Positions 51,421-61,312 of a DNA stretch of 64,000 bases are shown one piece after another. A program made the translations under genes and the position numbers. Below the pieces are notes generated by a model. That model ran no database searches, had not been told where the DNA came from, and was given only the letters and a program-made list of their open reading frames with translations. Origin of the DNA: Trichomonas vaginalis G3 (taxonomy: Eukaryota > Parabasalia > Trichomonadida > Trichomonadidae); NCBI RefSeq assembly GCF_026262505.1, contig NC_067204.1:13472522-13536521 (forward strand), read 5' to 3'. How positions within the stretch are numbered: position 1 is the stretch's first letter; the number at the start of each line of letters is the position of its first letter.

Positions 51421-52032
51421 TTACATGTATTTTTCAGCAACTTCGTCAAATAATTTTATAGCTTTACCTATCTCATCTACTTCAAACGTTTCTTTACCTT
51501 TCGTGGGAGCACCATACATTTTCTCAAACTTTTCAAGTAGTTCTGTTTCAGCAGCTCTCATATCATTAACAAACGCAACCTTGACTCTATTGACTGTACT
51601 GTCATATCTTAGAGTTATATTATATGTTCTTCCTATCTTATATCTCTTTGTATTGAAGTCCTTCGGTTTCTGAACGATGTAAAGTAAGCCTTCACTGCAA
51701 CGTTCCGTATCGAATGAACCATATGTTATGAAGTTATATCCAACAACTGGGTCTAACCATAACAAAACTATTGGTATAAGACTTTTGTCGATGAGATATG
51801 CTGCAGTTCCATAGAATCTTACCGATATCATAAGCTCAGGATTTCTTGTCAAAATATTCTGAGTAGAAGCATTTTTAACCCAGTCCTTTGCTTTCTTTCC
51901 AAATGGAGATATAATGTCTGACAAAGAATATTTGTTGTATTTCTTTGAGTATCTTACGTTTAAATCACCTATTCTAACCACTTTGGTGTCATTGTCTATC
52001 TTTCTAACTGTTTCAAACTCAATGTTTGTCAT
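51421..52032 (-). CDS. KilA-N-like / T5orf172 (GIY-YIG-type) protein
   Basis: A 203-residue whole copy of the gene at 12574-13185, differing at only about 15 residues. The N-terminal KilA-N-like unit is followed by the nuclease-like domain (GLLYIVQKPKD, YKIGRTYNITLRYD, ETELLEKFEKMYG). Here the leader's first ATG is out of frame with the protein, which fixes the start at MTNIEFETVRK in both copies. Confidence 0.75.
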   Translation of the reverse strand: MTNIEFETVRKIDNDTKVVRIGDLNVRYSKKYNKYSLSDIISPFGKKAKDWVKNASTQNILTRNPELMISVRFYGTAAYLIDKSLIPIVLLWLDPVVGYNFITYGSFDTERCSEGLLYIVQKPKDFNTKRYKIGRTYNITLRYDSTVNRVKVAFVNDMRAAETELLEKFEKMYGAPTKGKETFEVDEIGKAIKLFDEVAEKYM

Positions 52033-52111
52033 TTTCTGTCTTTACATACAAAATAAAAAAAATATTTTACAAAAAACTAACTTTATTTTTTCTATCTTGT
52101 ATAAAAGATAT

Positions 52112-52455
52112 GATTTCAGGGATTTTTTTGACGAAGTGTCAAAGTTCTCTTCGTAAAAAAATAACAGTTATATAATGAAATTTGGTCATTTTTTCACGAT
52201 TTCAGGGATTTTTTTGACGAAGTGTCAAAGTTCTCTTCGTAAAAAAATAACAGTTATATAATGAAATTTGGTCATTTTTTTACGATTTCAGGGATTTTTT
52301 TGACGAAGTGTCAAAGTTCTCTTCGTAAAAAAATAACAGTTATATAATGAAATTTGGTCATTTTTTTACGATTTCAGGGATTTTTTTGACGAAGTGCAAA
52401 AGTTCTCTTCGTAAAAAAATAACAGTTATATAATGAAATTTGGTCATTTTTTTAC
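52112..52455 (+). repeat. Four tandem copies of an 86-bp unit
   Basis: Starts at 52112, 52198, 52284 and 52370. Each has TTTTTGACGAAGTGTCAAAG, a small inverted repeat (TTTGAC/GTCAAA), then TTCTCTTCGTAAAAAAATAA and a TTTGGTCATTTTTTTACG end. The copies are almost identical, so the expansion is recent. Confidence 0.9.
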
Positions 52456-52735
52456 GATTTTCATGAGTTTTAGGCGACTACGTTTTTGTACGTACTCGCA
52501 ATTTTTTACGATTTTCGTACGGAATCTCTATCCTCGGTTTTCCTCGGGTAGCAAACATATGAGGAAATTCATGAAATTTGGTCATTTTTTTACGATTTTC
52601 ATGAGTTTTAGGCGACTACGTTTTTGTACGTACTCGCAATTTTTTACGATTTTCGTACGGAATCTCTATCCTCGGTTTTCCTCGGGTAGCAAACATATGA
52701 GGAAATTCATGAAATTTGGTCATTTTTTTCAGCAA
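52433..52735 (+). repeat. Tandem 138-bp unit built from KilA-N gene sequence
   Basis: Two full copies and part of a third, starting at 52433, 52571 and 52709. Inside are TTTTCATGAGTTTTAGGCGA, also found in the KilA-N gene at about 51017, and ACGGAATCTC..TCGGTTTTCC, also found at about 12233 in the partial KilA-N copy. The unit is therefore assembled from pieces of coding sequence. Confidence 0.8.
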
Positions 52736-53580
52736 AAATATATTTTAGGGTAGATGGTTAGATCTCACCTCTTTTCTCACCTCTTTTTTCACCTCTTGAA
52801 TTTTCATGAGGGTCACCAGGTCACTCGGTCACTCGGTCAACTAACATCTTTTTGAAAATGGTGACAACATGACATTTTGACAACAGTCCAGGAAATAAAC
52901 TTCATCGTATATGTTTTGTCATGATTTCATCGAAATGAGTGTAAATCAGACAAAAATATATTTTAGGTGAAGTGGTTTTTAGGTGTCACCAGGTCACTCG
53001 GTCACTCGGTCAACTAACATCTTTTTGAAAATGGTGACAACATGACATTTTGACAACAGTCCAGGAAATAAACTTCATCGTATATGTTTTGTCATGATTT
53101 CATCGAAATGAGTGTAAATCAGACAAAAATATATTTTAGGTGAAGTGGTTTTTAGGTGTCACCAGGTCACTCGGTCACTCGGTCAACTAACATCTTTTTG
53201 AAAATGGTGACAACATGACATTTTGACAACAGTCCAGGAAATAAACTTCATCGTATATGTTTTGTCATGATTTCATCGAAATGAGTGTAAATGTTTTGTC
53301 ATGATTTCATCGTAATGAGCGTAAATCAGACAAAAATATATTTTAGGTGAAGTGGTTTTTAGGTGTCACCAGGTCACTCGGTCACTCGGTCAACTAACAT
53401 CTTTTTGAAAATGGTGACAACATGACATTTTGACAACAGTCCAGGAAATAAACTTCATCGTATATGTTTTGTCATGATTTCATCGAAATGAGTGTAAATG
53501 TTTTGTCAAACATGAGTGTAAATGAACCAAAAATATATTTTAGGGTAGATGGTTAGATCTCACCTCTTTTCTCACCCCAG
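52736..53580 (+). repeat. Iteron plus 173-bp tandem repeats
   Basis: An iteron with AAAATATATTTTAGGGTAGA and TTAGATCTCACC at each side (52736-52800 and 53530-53580) encloses four copies of a ~173-bp unit. The unit comprises GTCACCAGGTCACTCGGTCA, AACATGACATTTTGACAACA, TTTTGTCATGATTTCATCG and an AAAATATATTTTAGGTGAA box. One unit carries an extra partial copy. Confidence 0.85.
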
Positions 53581-53585
53581 TTATT

Positions 53586-54494
53586 TTATAAGCGTTTTAC
53601 ATGAATTGTACGATGTATATTTGAAATTCTAAACAATTTTGTGGCTTCGATTTCTTCTTTTAGTACATCGAATGTTTTCACAATGCCGAATGTTTCTTTA
53701 TACTTCTTCTTGACATCAGATAGAAGGAAATCGTCAGCTGTTGGATAGTTTTTGTTCAGAAATTCTAACATGTCCATTTTATTTTCTGCTGGTTTCTCTG
53801 CTTCTTTCTTTAAGTCAGCATAGTCGTTTCGCATACGTTCTATCTCTTTGACGGAGTAGTTATATTTCCTCATTGCTGCTTTACATTTAGAACATTGTGG
53901 GTTCATTTTAGCATTGTACATTGAAATTTGTCCTGCAAGTACAACTATAGCGTCAATGGTTTTCTTTAACTCAAAGGCTGCTGGTTTTATTTGTCCATTC
54001 CATACTTTACCTCTTCTATCTTTATCTCTTATCTGCCATACACATTTTGCAACTAACGAAACAAAGTTGTCGTAGGTCTTAAATTCTTCAGATTTATATA
54101 TGTCAATGAAATATACCATATCGCAGTCTTTGTCCATGACTTTGTGGTTGCAATGAAATCCAAGAAACTCATAGTTAACCTTACGTATGAACTTCTTAAT
54201 TTCTACTGAGTCAGTTGGTTTCACTTCTATTTCATCGAATTCTGGAATAGTAAGCTTTTGTTGTTGTATTTCAGGAAGTTTAGGTAAATGTTCCACCAGG
54301 TCCTCCATTTCATAAAGATATTCTTCATTTGTTTCATCTTTTGCAGTGCAATCTAAATCTCCTTGGAGAAGTTCTTGCTTTATCTTCTGGATTTCTGTCT
54401 CAAAAGTATATGAAGAAGGAATGAAGCTTTTCATCTCTACTAACATTGAAGTTGGGTTCATAACTAAAGAGTTTGGTGAAGTTGTTGCTAACAT
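53586..54494 (-). CDS. Hypothetical island protein (paralogue in Maverick 1)
   Basis: A 302-residue whole frame, the paralogue of 13351-14316. It has the same FIRKVNYEFLGFHCNHKVM, CSKCKAAMRKYNYS and HRTIHVKRL blocks. Its N-terminus is shorter (MLATTSPNSLVMNP). Both copies lie next to iterons and beside the GIY-YIG-type gene in the same relative order, so the whole block moves together. Confidence 0.65.
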   Translation of the reverse strand: MLATTSPNSLVMNPTSMLVEMKSFIPSSYTFETEIQKIKQELLQGDLDCTAKDETNEEYLYEMEDLVEHLPKLPEIQQQKLTIPEFDEIEVKPTDSVEIKKFIRKVNYEFLGFHCNHKVMDKDCDMVYFIDIYKSEEFKTYDNFVSLVAKCVWQIRDKDRRGKVWNGQIKPAAFELKKTIDAIVVLAGQISMYNAKMNPQCSKCKAAMRKYNYSVKEIERMRNDYADLKKEAEKPAENKMDMLEFLNKNYPTADDFLLSDVKKKYKETFGIVKTFDVLKEEIEATKLFRISNIHRTIHVKRL

Positions 54495-54584
54495 GTTCTT
54501 ACAATAAAAATAAAAAATATTTTTTTAAAAATACTAACTCACTTTTTTCTATCTTAAGGAAATTCATGAAAATTCAAGAGGGTG

Positions 54585-55105
54585 AAAAAAGTGGTTAGAA
54601 AACGTGTTAGATCTAACATGCTACCCTAAAATATATTTTTGGTTCATTTACACTCGTTACGATGAAGAAGTCTTGACATTTTCCCGACTGTTGTCAAAAT
54701 GTCATGTTGTCTCATTTTTTCAGAGAAGTTAGTTTACCTGGTAGCACATGGTAACATGGTAGCACCTACAGTAAACATCTCATTTTAACTCACTTTTTTT
54801 CTATCTTAAGGAAATTCATGAAAATTCAACGGGTGAAAAAAGAGGTGAAAAAAGAGGTGAGATCTAACATGCTACCCTAAAATATATTTTTTGGGCTATG
54901 TCCCACCGCTTTGCGTCTTTAGGTCAAAAATAAATTGTTTTCATGAGTTTTCTACGATGTTAGAAAAAATGTTAGAAAACGTGTTAGATCTAACATGCTA
55001 CCCTAAAATATATTTTTCAATACTTTTTTTCTATCTTAAGGAAATTCATGAAAATTCAACGGGTGAAAAAAGAGGTGAGAAAAGAGGTGAGATCTAACAT
55101 GCTAA
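54585..55105 (-). repeat. Cluster of four iterons and one island repeat
   Basis: On the minus strand, AAAATATATTTTAGGGTAGC is followed by ATGTTAGATCTAACA or TTAGATCTCACC and half-sites, at about 54585-54640, 54835-54885, 54955-55010 and 55060-55105. A partial island repeat (TGTCATGTTGTCTCATTTTT) lies between the first two. The repeated word differs between copies (GTTAGA, GGTGAA). Confidence 0.8.
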
Positions 55106-55112
55106 CATAAAC

Positions 55113-55970
55113 TCACTTTTTCAGCACTTTTCCGTAGTTGTATATGAAAGACAATTCGAGATAAAAGTCATAGTACAATGGTATTATATGTTGCACACCA
55201 TTTGTTGTGAACCAAACTTGAAAGTCAGAGAAACTGTTACTAGGTGGTTCGTAGAATTTAGAAGCAAAGTCATAAAAGTCCTTACCGATACATAGAAAAC
55301 CATTGTTGCTTGAACTGAAACTTGCATGGCACATAACATTTTGAGGGTCAAACACGTTTCTATAAACTGTCAAATCTGCTGGTGGAAGTATAAATTTAAA
55401 TGGACCATCTGGTGGTAATGGTTCGTTCTGGTTTAGTAACCGAAGAAATTGTGCCCAAGAACGTTTGTCTACTTTCCAAAATAAAAACTCTGTATCTCTT
55501 GGAGGGTTAATTTCAATCTTTTGAAATGAAACGGTGGAGTTCATCTTGTCATATTCTAGTTTCAGATAGTATGTTCCATTTAGTAAAGAGTCGTATTTTT
55601 CTTGAAATTCCCAATAGTATTTGTTCATTTGAGTTTGAAAGTCATTTAGAGTTTTCTCAAGACTTTCGTCTGAACGAACTGTAAAGATTCTCATTTCATC
55701 AAATTTGTCTATTAGACCATCAGAACCTTTATACTGCCCATGAAAATATACTGCGAACATAAACGCGTTAGTTCTATTTGAAAACAAAACTCTTCTAAAT
55801 CCTATTGCCTTTGCATCTGAAGGACTTTGAAGCCAACGAACTGGATAGTCAAACCTGTATGCTCGGGATGAAATTTCTTCATCTGAAATAGTCCTACCAG
55901 CATTTGTAAAGATATAGTCTAACGGTTTTGTATCTGCTACTTTTGTTCTTTGTTTTTCAACCTGAAGCAT
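55113..55970 (-). CDS. Hypothetical virion-type protein, paralogue of 60200-61047
   Basis: A 285-residue whole protein. The C-terminal third is strongly conserved with the second copy: HASFSSSNNGFLCIGKDFYD, YEPPSNSFSDFQVWFTTNG and IPLYYDFYLELSFIYNY. The end, with strand-like FYLELSFIYN, could be a jelly roll, so a minor capsid or fibre-base role is possible. Promoter word TATTTTTACATATATTAA directly ahead. Confidence 0.55.
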   Translation of the reverse strand: MLQVEKQRTKVADTKPLDYIFTNAGRTISDEEISSRAYRFDYPVRWLQSPSDAKAIGFRRVLFSNRTNAFMFAVYFHGQYKGSDGLIDKFDEMRIFTVRSDESLEKTLNDFQTQMNKYYWEFQEKYDSLLNGTYYLKLEYDKMNSTVSFQKIEINPPRDTEFLFWKVDKRSWAQFLRLLNQNEPLPPDGPFKFILPPADLTVYRNVFDPQNVMCHASFSSSNNGFLCIGKDFYDFASKFYEPPSNSFSDFQVWFTTNGVQHIIPLYYDFYLELSFIYNYGKVLKK

Positions 55971-56022
55971 TTAATATATGTAAAAATATATTGTTTTAAA
56001 ATGGTATGCCATTTCATATTTC

Positions 56023-56772
56023 TCATCTAACAAACAAGTTTCCCAACGGGAAGTATCCAGCATGTTGTCTGACTGCTTGAGGGTTAGGTTGGTACCATTC
56101 GAACTTGACACTTGCAATTCCTTCATTTGCATTCAAAATGTCTGAGTCGGAGTCAACCATTTGTTCTCTCTTTGTAGTCTTGAAAGCGTCAAGAAGTTTT
56201 GCGGCTGTTTGTTCATTGCCATGTGCATAGTAAATGTGACCATCCAAATCTGTTATGGTCAATCTGAGATTGTGTCCTTTCTTATTTCCGTCTTGAATTG
56301 CAGCAAGTACACCCATGAAGCCTTCTTTGTTCTTTCCTTCGTCAAAGTTTACTGTAAAGGTTCGACCAGATGTAATTTGACTTCTAACTTCACGATACTT
56401 TTCATATGCATATCTTGTTCTTTCCATGGGAGCATGACCATCCTCTGCACTACCTTTTTTCCTTCTCAAAGGATGCAATTGTTCGTCATGTTTCCAGTAG
56501 AATCTGGCAAAGCCGTCGTGTCCTTCAACTTGAGGTTCACTAACATCGAAAGGCATGTCCATAAGACGTTCTTCTTCTAACCTCTCTAGTCTGTTTGGAT
56601 AATTTGCACGTGCTGTTTCCAAATCCATTTCGTAGCGAAGACCAGACAATTTGTCATAGACTTTTATGGGTCTTCCCTTCCTATATTTAAAATTCTTCGA
56701 AACTCTCCAACCATATCTTTGCAACTCTGCTTTTATTCTAGCAGATTTTCTATCCATTCTATATGGGGGCAT
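56023..56772 (-). CDS. Hypothetical basic Maverick protein
   Basis: A 249-residue protein with a very basic N-terminus (MPPYRMDRKSARIKAELQRY) and a mixed C-terminal domain (LRLTITDLDGHIYYAHGNEQ, ending PLGNLFVR). I start it at 56772, because the promoter-like TTTTTTTATTTTTATAAAA lies just ahead; 24 more codons upstream are the neighbour's tail. Basic start and position suggest a DNA-associated virion protein. Confidence 0.5.
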   Translation of the reverse strand: MPPYRMDRKSARIKAELQRYGWRVSKNFKYRKGRPIKVYDKLSGLRYEMDLETARANYPNRLERLEEERLMDMPFDVSEPQVEGHDGFARFYWKHDEQLHPLRRKKGSAEDGHAPMERTRYAYEKYREVRSQITSGRTFTVNFDEGKNKEGFMGVLAAIQDGNKKGHNLRLTITDLDGHIYYAHGNEQTAAKLLDAFKTTKREQMVDSDSDILNANEGIASVKFEWYQPNPQAVRQHAGYFPLGNLFVR

Positions 56773-56801
56773 TTTTATAAAAATAAAAAAATATTTTTTC
56801 T

Positions 56802-57386
56802 TTACTTTACATAACCGCCTGCTGCCATAAGTCTTTGACGCCAACCCATACCAGCTAATGAAGGTTGACTTGGTTTAGTTTCCAAACTAAACTTTGGTTT
56901 TGGTTTATCTTCAGTTTTTGGTTTCTCTTCTTCTATTTGTTTTTCGTCACTTTTCGGTTCCTCTGACTTTACTTCACTTGCAGGAACAGTTGTGTCGTCA
57001 ACATCTTCATAAATATCATATGCCATTTGTTTTTGTTTTCCTTTCAACTTTTTGTGTTTGTTGTAAAGTTTAGAATATTTCGACTCTAAGTCAATGAGAT
57101 GTTCTATAATGAACTGTTGGTCAGTGAAGTAAACTTTTCCATCTGTTGTCTCGAAAGCTCCTTCAGACTTCAATATTTTATTTGTGAGAGTCTGTTTCTT
57201 TTTTGAGATACTTGCCGTTCCATTTTTATGAAAAGTGACTTTGTAGTTAGAGTTTGTATTTCCAGACCTGGCACTTTCTATTATTGAATTTTTCTCTTCA
57301 TCTGTAAGTTCTTTGACAGGTTTTGACAATGGTTCTGAACTTTTTGTTTGTGGTGTCAAATCTACCGTTTCAACTTCTTCGGTCAT
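56802..57386 (-). CDS. Hypothetical charged Maverick protein
   Basis: A 194-residue protein. An acidic N-terminal tail is followed by a small folded part (YKVTFHKNGTASISKKKQTL, GKVYFTDQQFIIEHLIDLES), a coiled coil and a Pro/Glu/Lys-rich tail that ends GMGWRQRLMAAGGYVK. The Gly/Trp/Arg end resembles the basic ends of other small virion proteins here. Confidence 0.5.
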   Translation of the reverse strand: MTEEVETVDLTPQTKSSEPLSKPVKELTDEEKNSIIESARSGNTNSNYKVTFHKNGTASISKKKQTLTNKILKSEGAFETTDGKVYFTDQQFIIEHLIDLESKYSKLYNKHKKLKGKQKQMAYDIYEDVDDTTVPASEVKSEEPKSDEKQIEEEKPKTEDKPKPKFSLETKPSQPSLAGMGWRQRLMAAGGYVK

Positions 57387-57405
57387 TTCATCTTAGTAAA
57401 AAATT

Positions 57406-57558
57406 TTAGTTTGGTTTGTTTTCAACTGGTTGTTGAGGTTTTTTAAGTCGGTCTAAAACTTCCTGAGGTATAGGAAGAACTTGACAAACACGTTGTGTAA
57501 CTGCTGGAAGCCGACAAATCCATCTTGAACCCATTTGTCTCAATGCTGTATTGTTCAT
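57406..57558 (-). CDS. Very small Maverick protein
   Basis: Fifty residues, MNNTALRQMGSRWICRLPAV ... VENKPN. It starts after TTTTTTACTGAGATGAA, almost the same leader as the gene at 56802-57386 (TTTTTTACTAAGATGAA), which argues that it is expressed. Unrecognised. Confidence 0.45.
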   Translation of the reverse strand: MNNTALRQMGSRWICRLPAVTQRVCQVLPIPQEVLDRLKKPQQPVENKPN

Positions 57559-57577
57559 TTCATCTCAGTAAAAAATT

Positions 57578-57979
57578 TTACATTCCCCAAGTTTGAGGTG
57601 GTTGAGGTTGGTTATTGTTTACCCACTGTTGTGCATGGTTATATCCTCTGTTAAAGAATCTTTCACCTTGGTCCATATAGTGTCCTGCTTGGTTATAGTA
57701 GTCATTTGCTTTGTTATAATAGTTTCCTGCTTGTCTTCCTACATTGTCCATCCATCCTTGAAACTTTTCCTCTTGTTTCAGGATTTGGAATAAGATTTGT
57801 TGCATCTCGTGCTACATCCCAACCTTTCTGTACAGTTTGTATAATAGGTTGGCTTTCTCTTTAAGTATACCTAATGTACTCAAAATCTTCCTTCCAACTC
57901 CAAATACACCTCTGGCTATTGTTCCCACTGCGGGTAAAAATCTGGATGCAACTCCTGCTAACGCGCCAAATAAACCCAT
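57578..57979 (-). pseudogene. Small hydrophobic Gly-rich / Asn-Gln-rich virion-like protein, broken
   Basis: It starts MGLFGALAGVASRFLPAVGT, a membrane-active type of N-terminus, with a Gln/Asn/Tyr-rich C-terminal part (NRGYNHAQQWVNNNQPQPPQ). It is broken (about one break). Same style as 21659-21894 and 61052-61294. Confidence 0.45.
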
Positions 57980-57995
57980 TTCTTATGGTTAAAAA
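57980..57995. promoter_or_regulatory. Shared divergent promoter
   Basis: Sixteen base pairs (TTCTTATGGTTAAAAA) between the start of the minus-strand small gene and the first Met of the integrase region. Confidence 0.4.
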
Positions 57996-58948
57996 ATGAC
58001 GAATTCAAACAAGGACCCCTATGTTTCTAAGGACAAAGAAAGCACTCATGATAAAAATCTTTAGTTCAACACCAAATGCTTGGTTTATGGATATCTTGGA
58101 AAACATTCCGAGTATAGAGAAGATGGACCTCCATACTGGCTAATATTTGTTGGTCAAAACACAAGATACTGTGAAGCCATACCATTATGGTCCAAAAATA
58201 TTTTAGATTGAAAACTGCTTTGACAATATTCGTTGACAAATACCATCCAACAAAACTGACATCTGACTGTGAAAGTTCTTTCAAATCAGACGATATTAAA
58301 AACTATCTGCGTTCAAAAATGTAAACCAATATTTCATTGTCGACCAAAACCATTCTGCTCTTGGTGTCATTGACGGTTGTATAAAAATGTTAAGAGACTT
58401 AAACCAACCACAAGGTGGTGAAGCAAATGAAATGTCATATGACGACAAATATAGACACTTCTCCATGGCAAAGATGAGACAAGTTTTAAATATTTACAAT
58501 AACCGTAAACAAAAAGGTTTGGGAAACCACTCCCCCGAAGAAATGAAAAACAACCCTGACTTAGAGAAAGACTATATATTTAATAATTTAGTCAAAAGAG
58601 ACAAACAAGAAAGAATGCCGGCTTCAAACTTCAGAAAGGTGACAAAGTAAAAATAGAAATACCTAAACGCGACCCATATGAAAATACTATTGACTATGAA
58701 CCAATGGGAACCCGACAGGTACTCACATTCGTGTTCGTAAAAATAGAAGAAAGTATACAAGAGAATATTATGAAGTTTTAGGCAAACATGGCAAAATGTA
58801 CAGACTGCAAGCAGAAGATAAAACTACTATTGTCAGACCTCGTTTCAAACTTGTCAAAGTTCAAGGTGGTATACTTTCAAAGACAGTTCCTAACAAATAT
58901 AAGACAACTCCTGACGAATATGCTAAAGAAGTTGAAAATGACGACTAA
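57996..58948 (+). pseudogene. Retroviral-type integrase, broken
   Basis: Core segments are recognisable: YWLIFVGQNTRYCEAIPLWS, LTIFVDKYHPTKLTSDCESS with the second Asp, and the third block near MLRDLNQPQG. A C-terminal region with KHGKMYRLQAEDKTTI and RPRFKLVKVQGG resembles the chromodomain/SH3-like tail. It is broken (about five breaks). Same family as 8495-10047, but clearly diverged from it. Confidence 0.65.
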
Positions 58949-60181
58949 GCATTTCTATACCATGCGTAAACTGTCATGTAAGGTGGCATGTAGTCTTTAC
59001 TTTGTCCCGTTGTTTGCGTATATCCTGAAACGCGATGTATATGGTTTCCTCCTTCCTCAGTGTTACTCAAGTAACAATTTATAGCAAACTGAACGTCGTC
59101 TTTAACATCATATCCTTTACCTTTTGTCATTCCTGTCCAATCCCAATATCTATGCTTATGCCAACCATCTCGAGATGTACTTAAATCTATGTAGTGACTG
59201 TGTGCAGGTAAATTTGCACCTGAAATCGTTTTACTTCCACCTGTTTCCTTTGAAGAGTTTGCACAATACAAAAACCTGTCGACTATTTGAGTCCACGTAC
59301 CAAAACCCAGAACTGTTTCTGGTCTGTAGAGTTCATGACGTTATAAATAGAGCCTATAGGATATAATGTTTGAAGTATTTCTGTCTTTAATGTTTGAAGC
59401 TCTGTTTTGTCTGCTTTCTTATCTAACATTGTTGGTAGTTCATATGCTTCAAAGTTTCTGGCATGATCTTCGATATTCCTGCAACTGTTATCTAAATTGT
59501 TAAGAGTATCTTTTACACTAGTGCTTGGATTCTCTAAAGGTGCACTTGAACCAAGGTCAAAGTTCAATATTATATCATCTGCTGTAAAAGTTGTAAAACT
59601 TGTATGTGTATGTCCAACGTCACTTTTCCTGTTTAAGGTTTCTTGTAAGTTTGTAATATTTGCAATGGTATGTGTATGTCCAACGTCACTTTTACTGTTT
59701 AAGGTTTCTTGTAAGTTTGTAATATTTGCAATGGTATGTGTATGAGTCTTTTAGAATATTCGTTTTCAGCTCTTGTCACTTCACTTGACATTTTATTGTC
59801 AACATATGTTTTGTCTGCTAGTTCAGGATGAGTATGTTTCTTTTGTTGCATAAGCTTTGTTAGCTCTTCTTCTTCTTTTGCTATTGCATCGTCTACATAT
59901 GTTTTGTCAGCTTTGTTGTCAACATCTGCTTTCAAAAGAAGTTCATTTATAGGTTTCTCGTTTAAAGTTCCTTTTGTTGGATTTATACAGACAGTATGGT
60001 TCTTCTTGTCTTGAATAGAAACTCATCTGTCATTGGGTTTAATGTCAGTTTTAAGTTTCCTTCTTTCAATGACTCAGATATCTTAAATAGTTTGAAAAGT
60101 TTGTTGTGTTCTTATTTAGAGCTTGTATAATGAGTTGTCGTTGTGTTGTATTTCTCTCATAGACGCTGTTTCATTTGACAT
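58945..60181 (-). pseudogene. Phage-type tail-collar/fibre protein, broken
   Basis: The C-terminal collar has TGGSKTISGANLPAHSHYID, WHKHRYWDWTG, GGNHIHRVSG and YMPPYMTVYAWYRN. The middle has LYPIGSIYNVM, and the N-terminal part has repeated KADKTYVDDAI-like helices, as in trimeric fibres. It begins at MSNETASMREIQHN after the divergent spacer. It is broken (about four breaks). Homologue of 14948-15585. Likely a receptor-binding fibre. Confidence 0.72.
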
Positions 60182-60199
60182 TTTTATTCTAGATAAAAT
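60182..60199. promoter_or_regulatory. Shared divergent promoter
   Basis: An 18-bp spacer (TTTTATTCTAGATAAAAT) between the fibre gene and the plus-strand gene at 60200. It is nearly the same as the spacer at 45261-45278. Confidence 0.5.
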
Positions 60200-61047
60200 A
60201 TGCTTTCAATAGAAAAAGAAAATTCTAGAGTTGCTACAACTAAACCATTAGATGAACTTTTTACTAATGTAGGTCAAAAGTTTGAGACAGAGACCGTAAA
60301 GCATGAAGGCTATCGTTTTTGACTACCCGTTAAGATGGTAAGAGACCCATCCGTCACAAAAGCTATTGCTTTCGTAGAATGAAGTTCATTTCAGAAGCCA
60401 TACATGGTTTCCCATTTACAGTCGGTTTTGAAAGTTCGATACTATAACAAAGAAAAACGTACGTATGAGAAATTTGAACAGGGAAACTTTTACAAGTGAA
60501 TTTGCTTGTAAACTTAGAAACAACTCTTCAAGCTTTTCAAGAAAAAATAAACGATATCTATCTCGAATATGCAAAACAGTATAACATTGACGAAAGGAGA
60601 TACCATCTCGATATTATATATGACAGGAAAAATGCAACTGTTAAAATCAATAGAATAGAAGACCTTGGAGAAAACGTTTATATTTCTACAAAATATAACA
60701 ACTTGGCATGGTATAGATTTCTGAGGATGTTAAATCAGCCTGCAGAATATCCAGTACACCCGGACTTTTATGAAGTCGAAAACCCTAATGGAACATATGA
60801 AAATGTTTTCGACTCAGATGCTATTATCGTTCATGCTTCATTTTCTGGTGCACAAAACTCTTTCTTATGCTTGGCAAATGACTTTTACGAAAAACCTACA
60901 AAGTTATACGAACCACCAAGTGGAAGTATTTCAGACTTTCAAGTATGGTTTACTACAGATGGAAGAAAAAGAATAATTCCATTATACCATGCGTTTTACT
61001 TAGAACTTAGTTTCATATACAACTACTATCGAACGGTAAAAATATAA
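60200..61047 (+). pseudogene. Paralogue of the virion-type protein at 55113-55970, broken
   Basis: It begins MLSIEKENSRVATTKPLDEL. The well-preserved C-terminal part has HASFSGAQNSFLCLANDFYE, YEPPSGSISDFQVWFTTDG and FYLELSFIYNYYRTV. It is broken (about three breaks), while its paralogue is whole. The pair lies in opposite directions on either side of the integrase and fibre. Confidence 0.6.
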
Positions 61048-61051
61048 TTTT

Positions 61052-61294
61052 TTAATACGGTTGAGGTGTTGGATTTGGTTGCCAACTTGACTGTGGTGCA
61101 GGTTCAGGCTGTTGTATAACAGGAGCTTGCTCTTCTGGTTCAGGGTCTTTAGGTATAATACCAACGAACTGACCTACTCTTTTACCAATATTTTTGACAC
61201 CGTTCCATACTCCTCTTCCGACAGATTTTATTCCATTCCATATACCTCTTCCAACTCTTCTGAAGAAGTTTCCAATACTACTGAAGAAACCCAT
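61052..61294 (-). CDS. Small basic amphipathic virion-like protein
   Basis: Eighty residues. The N-terminal half repeats GRGIWNGIKSV / GRGVWNGVKNI, an amphipathic basic helix, and the C-terminal half is Pro/Gln-rich. It may disturb membranes or bind DNA or capsid, like adenovirus pVI or pX in style. Looks whole. Confidence 0.5.
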   Translation of the reverse strand: MGFFSSIGNFFRRVGRGIWNGIKSVGRGVWNGVKNIGKRVGQFVGIIPKDPEPEEQAPVIQQPEPAPQSSWQPNPTPQPY

Positions 61295-61312
61295 TTTACT
61301 ATATGTAAAAAT

